Below are positions 5,211 through 5,998 of a stretch of 5,998 nucleotides of DNA, in pieces. Origin of the DNA: Candidatus Gastranaerophilales bacterium (lineage in GTDB: Bacteria; Cyanobacteriota; Vampirovibrionia; Gastranaerophilales; Gastranaerophilaceae); the NCBI GenBank assembly GCA_905235825.1, contig CAJONH010000223.1, positions 1 through 5,998 of the forward strand, in the 5' to 3' direction. The position numbers and the translations under genes are program-made. The notes under the pieces are model-generated. The model searched no databases, had not been told where the DNA came from, and was given only the letters and a program-made list of their open reading frames with translations. Within the stretch, counting starts at the first letter, position 1. Each line of letters starts with the position of its first letter.

Positions 5211-5998
5211 ATGCAAGATACATTATTAAAAGAGAAAAATTTTGAAGAAGCGATTGAAAAATTTTTAGTATCAAAAGAGGGCGGCTATCAAAAAGGGAAT
5301 CCCGAAAATTTAAACAGGGCATCAGCAATAGACGAAGAAACATTCTTGCATTTTATTAAAACTACACAGCCCAGAGAATGGGAAAAACACACGAGAAATT
5401 ACCCTGATAACCCTGAACAGGCTCTTTTAAAACGTTTTCAAGAAGAAATATCAGATACAAGCCTTTTACACGTTTTAAGACACGGTTTTAAAGACAGGGG
5501 TGTAAAATTTTTGCCCTGTTATTTTAAACCTGAAACAAAAATGAACCCTGAACATAATGAAAAATATGCTCAAAATATTTTGCATTGTACAAGGCAGATG
5601 AAATTTTCTCTTTTGGATGAAAGAAGTATTGATATAGTTCTTCTGCTTAACGGTATTCCTGTTGTATCTATGGAGCTTAAAAATCAATTCACTGGTCAGG
5701 ATGTAACTAACGCAATAAACCAATACAAGTTTGACCGAGCAACAAAAGATAAAATGTTTGAATTTAAACAAAGAGTTTTAGTTCATTTTGCAGTTGATTT
5801 GTATGATGTATATATGACAACAAGACTTCAAGGAGCAGGTACATATTTTCTGCCGTTTAATCAAGGTTCAAACGGAGCAGGAAATGTCGGCGGTAAAGGC
5901 AACCCCAAAACTGATGATGAATACTTAACATCATATTTATGGAAAAAGGTGCTTAAAAAAGATTCTTTAATGGAAATAATCCAAAAATATATGCACTT
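5211..5998 (+). CDS. hsdR: Type I restriction endonuclease subunit R, N-terminal part (runs off right edge)
   Basis: The frame is open from ATG 5211 to the window end, giving 262 residues of a protein that is normally about 1000 residues or more. It is the motor/nuclease subunit that translocates and cuts DNA lacking the cognate methylation. The visible part is the N-terminal nuclease domain. 'FLHFIKTTQP-x-x-WEKH' at 45-60 is typical of HsdR. 'LLHVLRHGFKDRGVKFLPCYFKP' (85-107) follows. The PD-(D/E)xK site is at Asp141 in 'SIDIVLLLNGIPVVSMELKNQ', with Glu155 and Lys157, and is followed by 'AINQYKFDRA' (168-177). 'QGAGTYFLPFNQGSNGAGNVGG' (207-228) is a further HsdR hallmark leading toward the helicase domains, which lie outside the window. 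GAAGG (5199-5203), seven bases before the ATG, supports the start. The upstream Bro-N stop is three bases away, so the two are surely cotranscribed. All nuclease residues are present, so nothing suggests inactivation in the part seen. Confidence 0.95.
   Translation, partial: MQDTLLKEKNFEEAIEKFLVSKEGGYQKGNPENLNRASAIDEETFLHFIKTTQPREWEKHTRNYPDNPEQALLKRFQEEISDTSLLHVLRHGFKDRGVKFLPCYFKPETKMNPEHNEKYAQNILHCTRQMKFSLLDERSIDIVLLLNGIPVVSMELKNQFTGQDVTNAINQYKFDRATKDKMFEFKQRVLVHFAVDLYDVYMTTRLQGAGTYFLPFNQGSNGAGNVGGKGNPKTDDEYLTSYLWKKVLKKDSLMEIIQKYMH

Overview
The window is AT-rich bacterial DNA, roughly 25-35% GC by hand count over most of its length, except for the first ~180 bases, which are about 50% GC. 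A consensus-like sigma-70 promoter and purine-rich ribosome binding sites argue for an ordinary low-GC bacterium such as a Firmicute or a gut Melainabacteria-type lineage. The sequence alone does not fix the taxon.

Layout. (1) Bases 1-195 are a GC-rich island with an unrecognised reading frame open to the left edge and several nested inverted repeats. (2) Bases 196-323 are an AT-rich gap with no gene or convincing terminator. (3) Bases 324-542 (minus strand) encode a 72-residue XRE/Cro-CI-type helix-turn-helix regulator. It diverges from a strong promoter (TTGACA-17-TAAAAT, 560-588) that reads rightward. (4) Bases 631-1458 encode a TupA-like ATP-grasp protein of the surface-polysaccharide type. 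It loses the family's C-terminal end abruptly just after a Phe-Val-Arg. (5) From that break onward, all genes are on the plus strand and tightly packed: a 174-residue membrane-anchored protein of unknown function (1451-1975), the type I restriction specificity subunit HsdS (1966-3333), a 333-residue protein resembling the uncharacterised LPO_1073/Vpar_1526 group (3333-4334), a Bro-N/DinD-like protein (4362-5207), and the N-terminal part of the type I restriction subunit HsdR (5211 to the right edge).

How it fits together. The right 4.5 kb is a type I restriction-modification locus with three non-canonical passenger genes. HsdS chooses the DNA target. HsdR, whose PD-(D/E)xK nuclease residues are visible, cuts unmodified DNA. 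The methyltransferase HsdM that both need is not in the window and must lie beyond the right edge, elsewhere, or be missing. Neighbouring genes overlap by 1-10 bases or are separated by 3-27 bases, so co-transcription and translational coupling are likely. The only convincing promoter lies upstream of the truncated ATP-grasp gene, so the restriction locus may have captured that promoter when it landed in the polysaccharide gene.

Most worth a second look: the broken tupA/defence-locus junction, the three passenger genes in the hsd operon, a perfect 12-bp-arm palindrome inside the Bro-N coding sequence, and the GC-rich structured island at the left edge.
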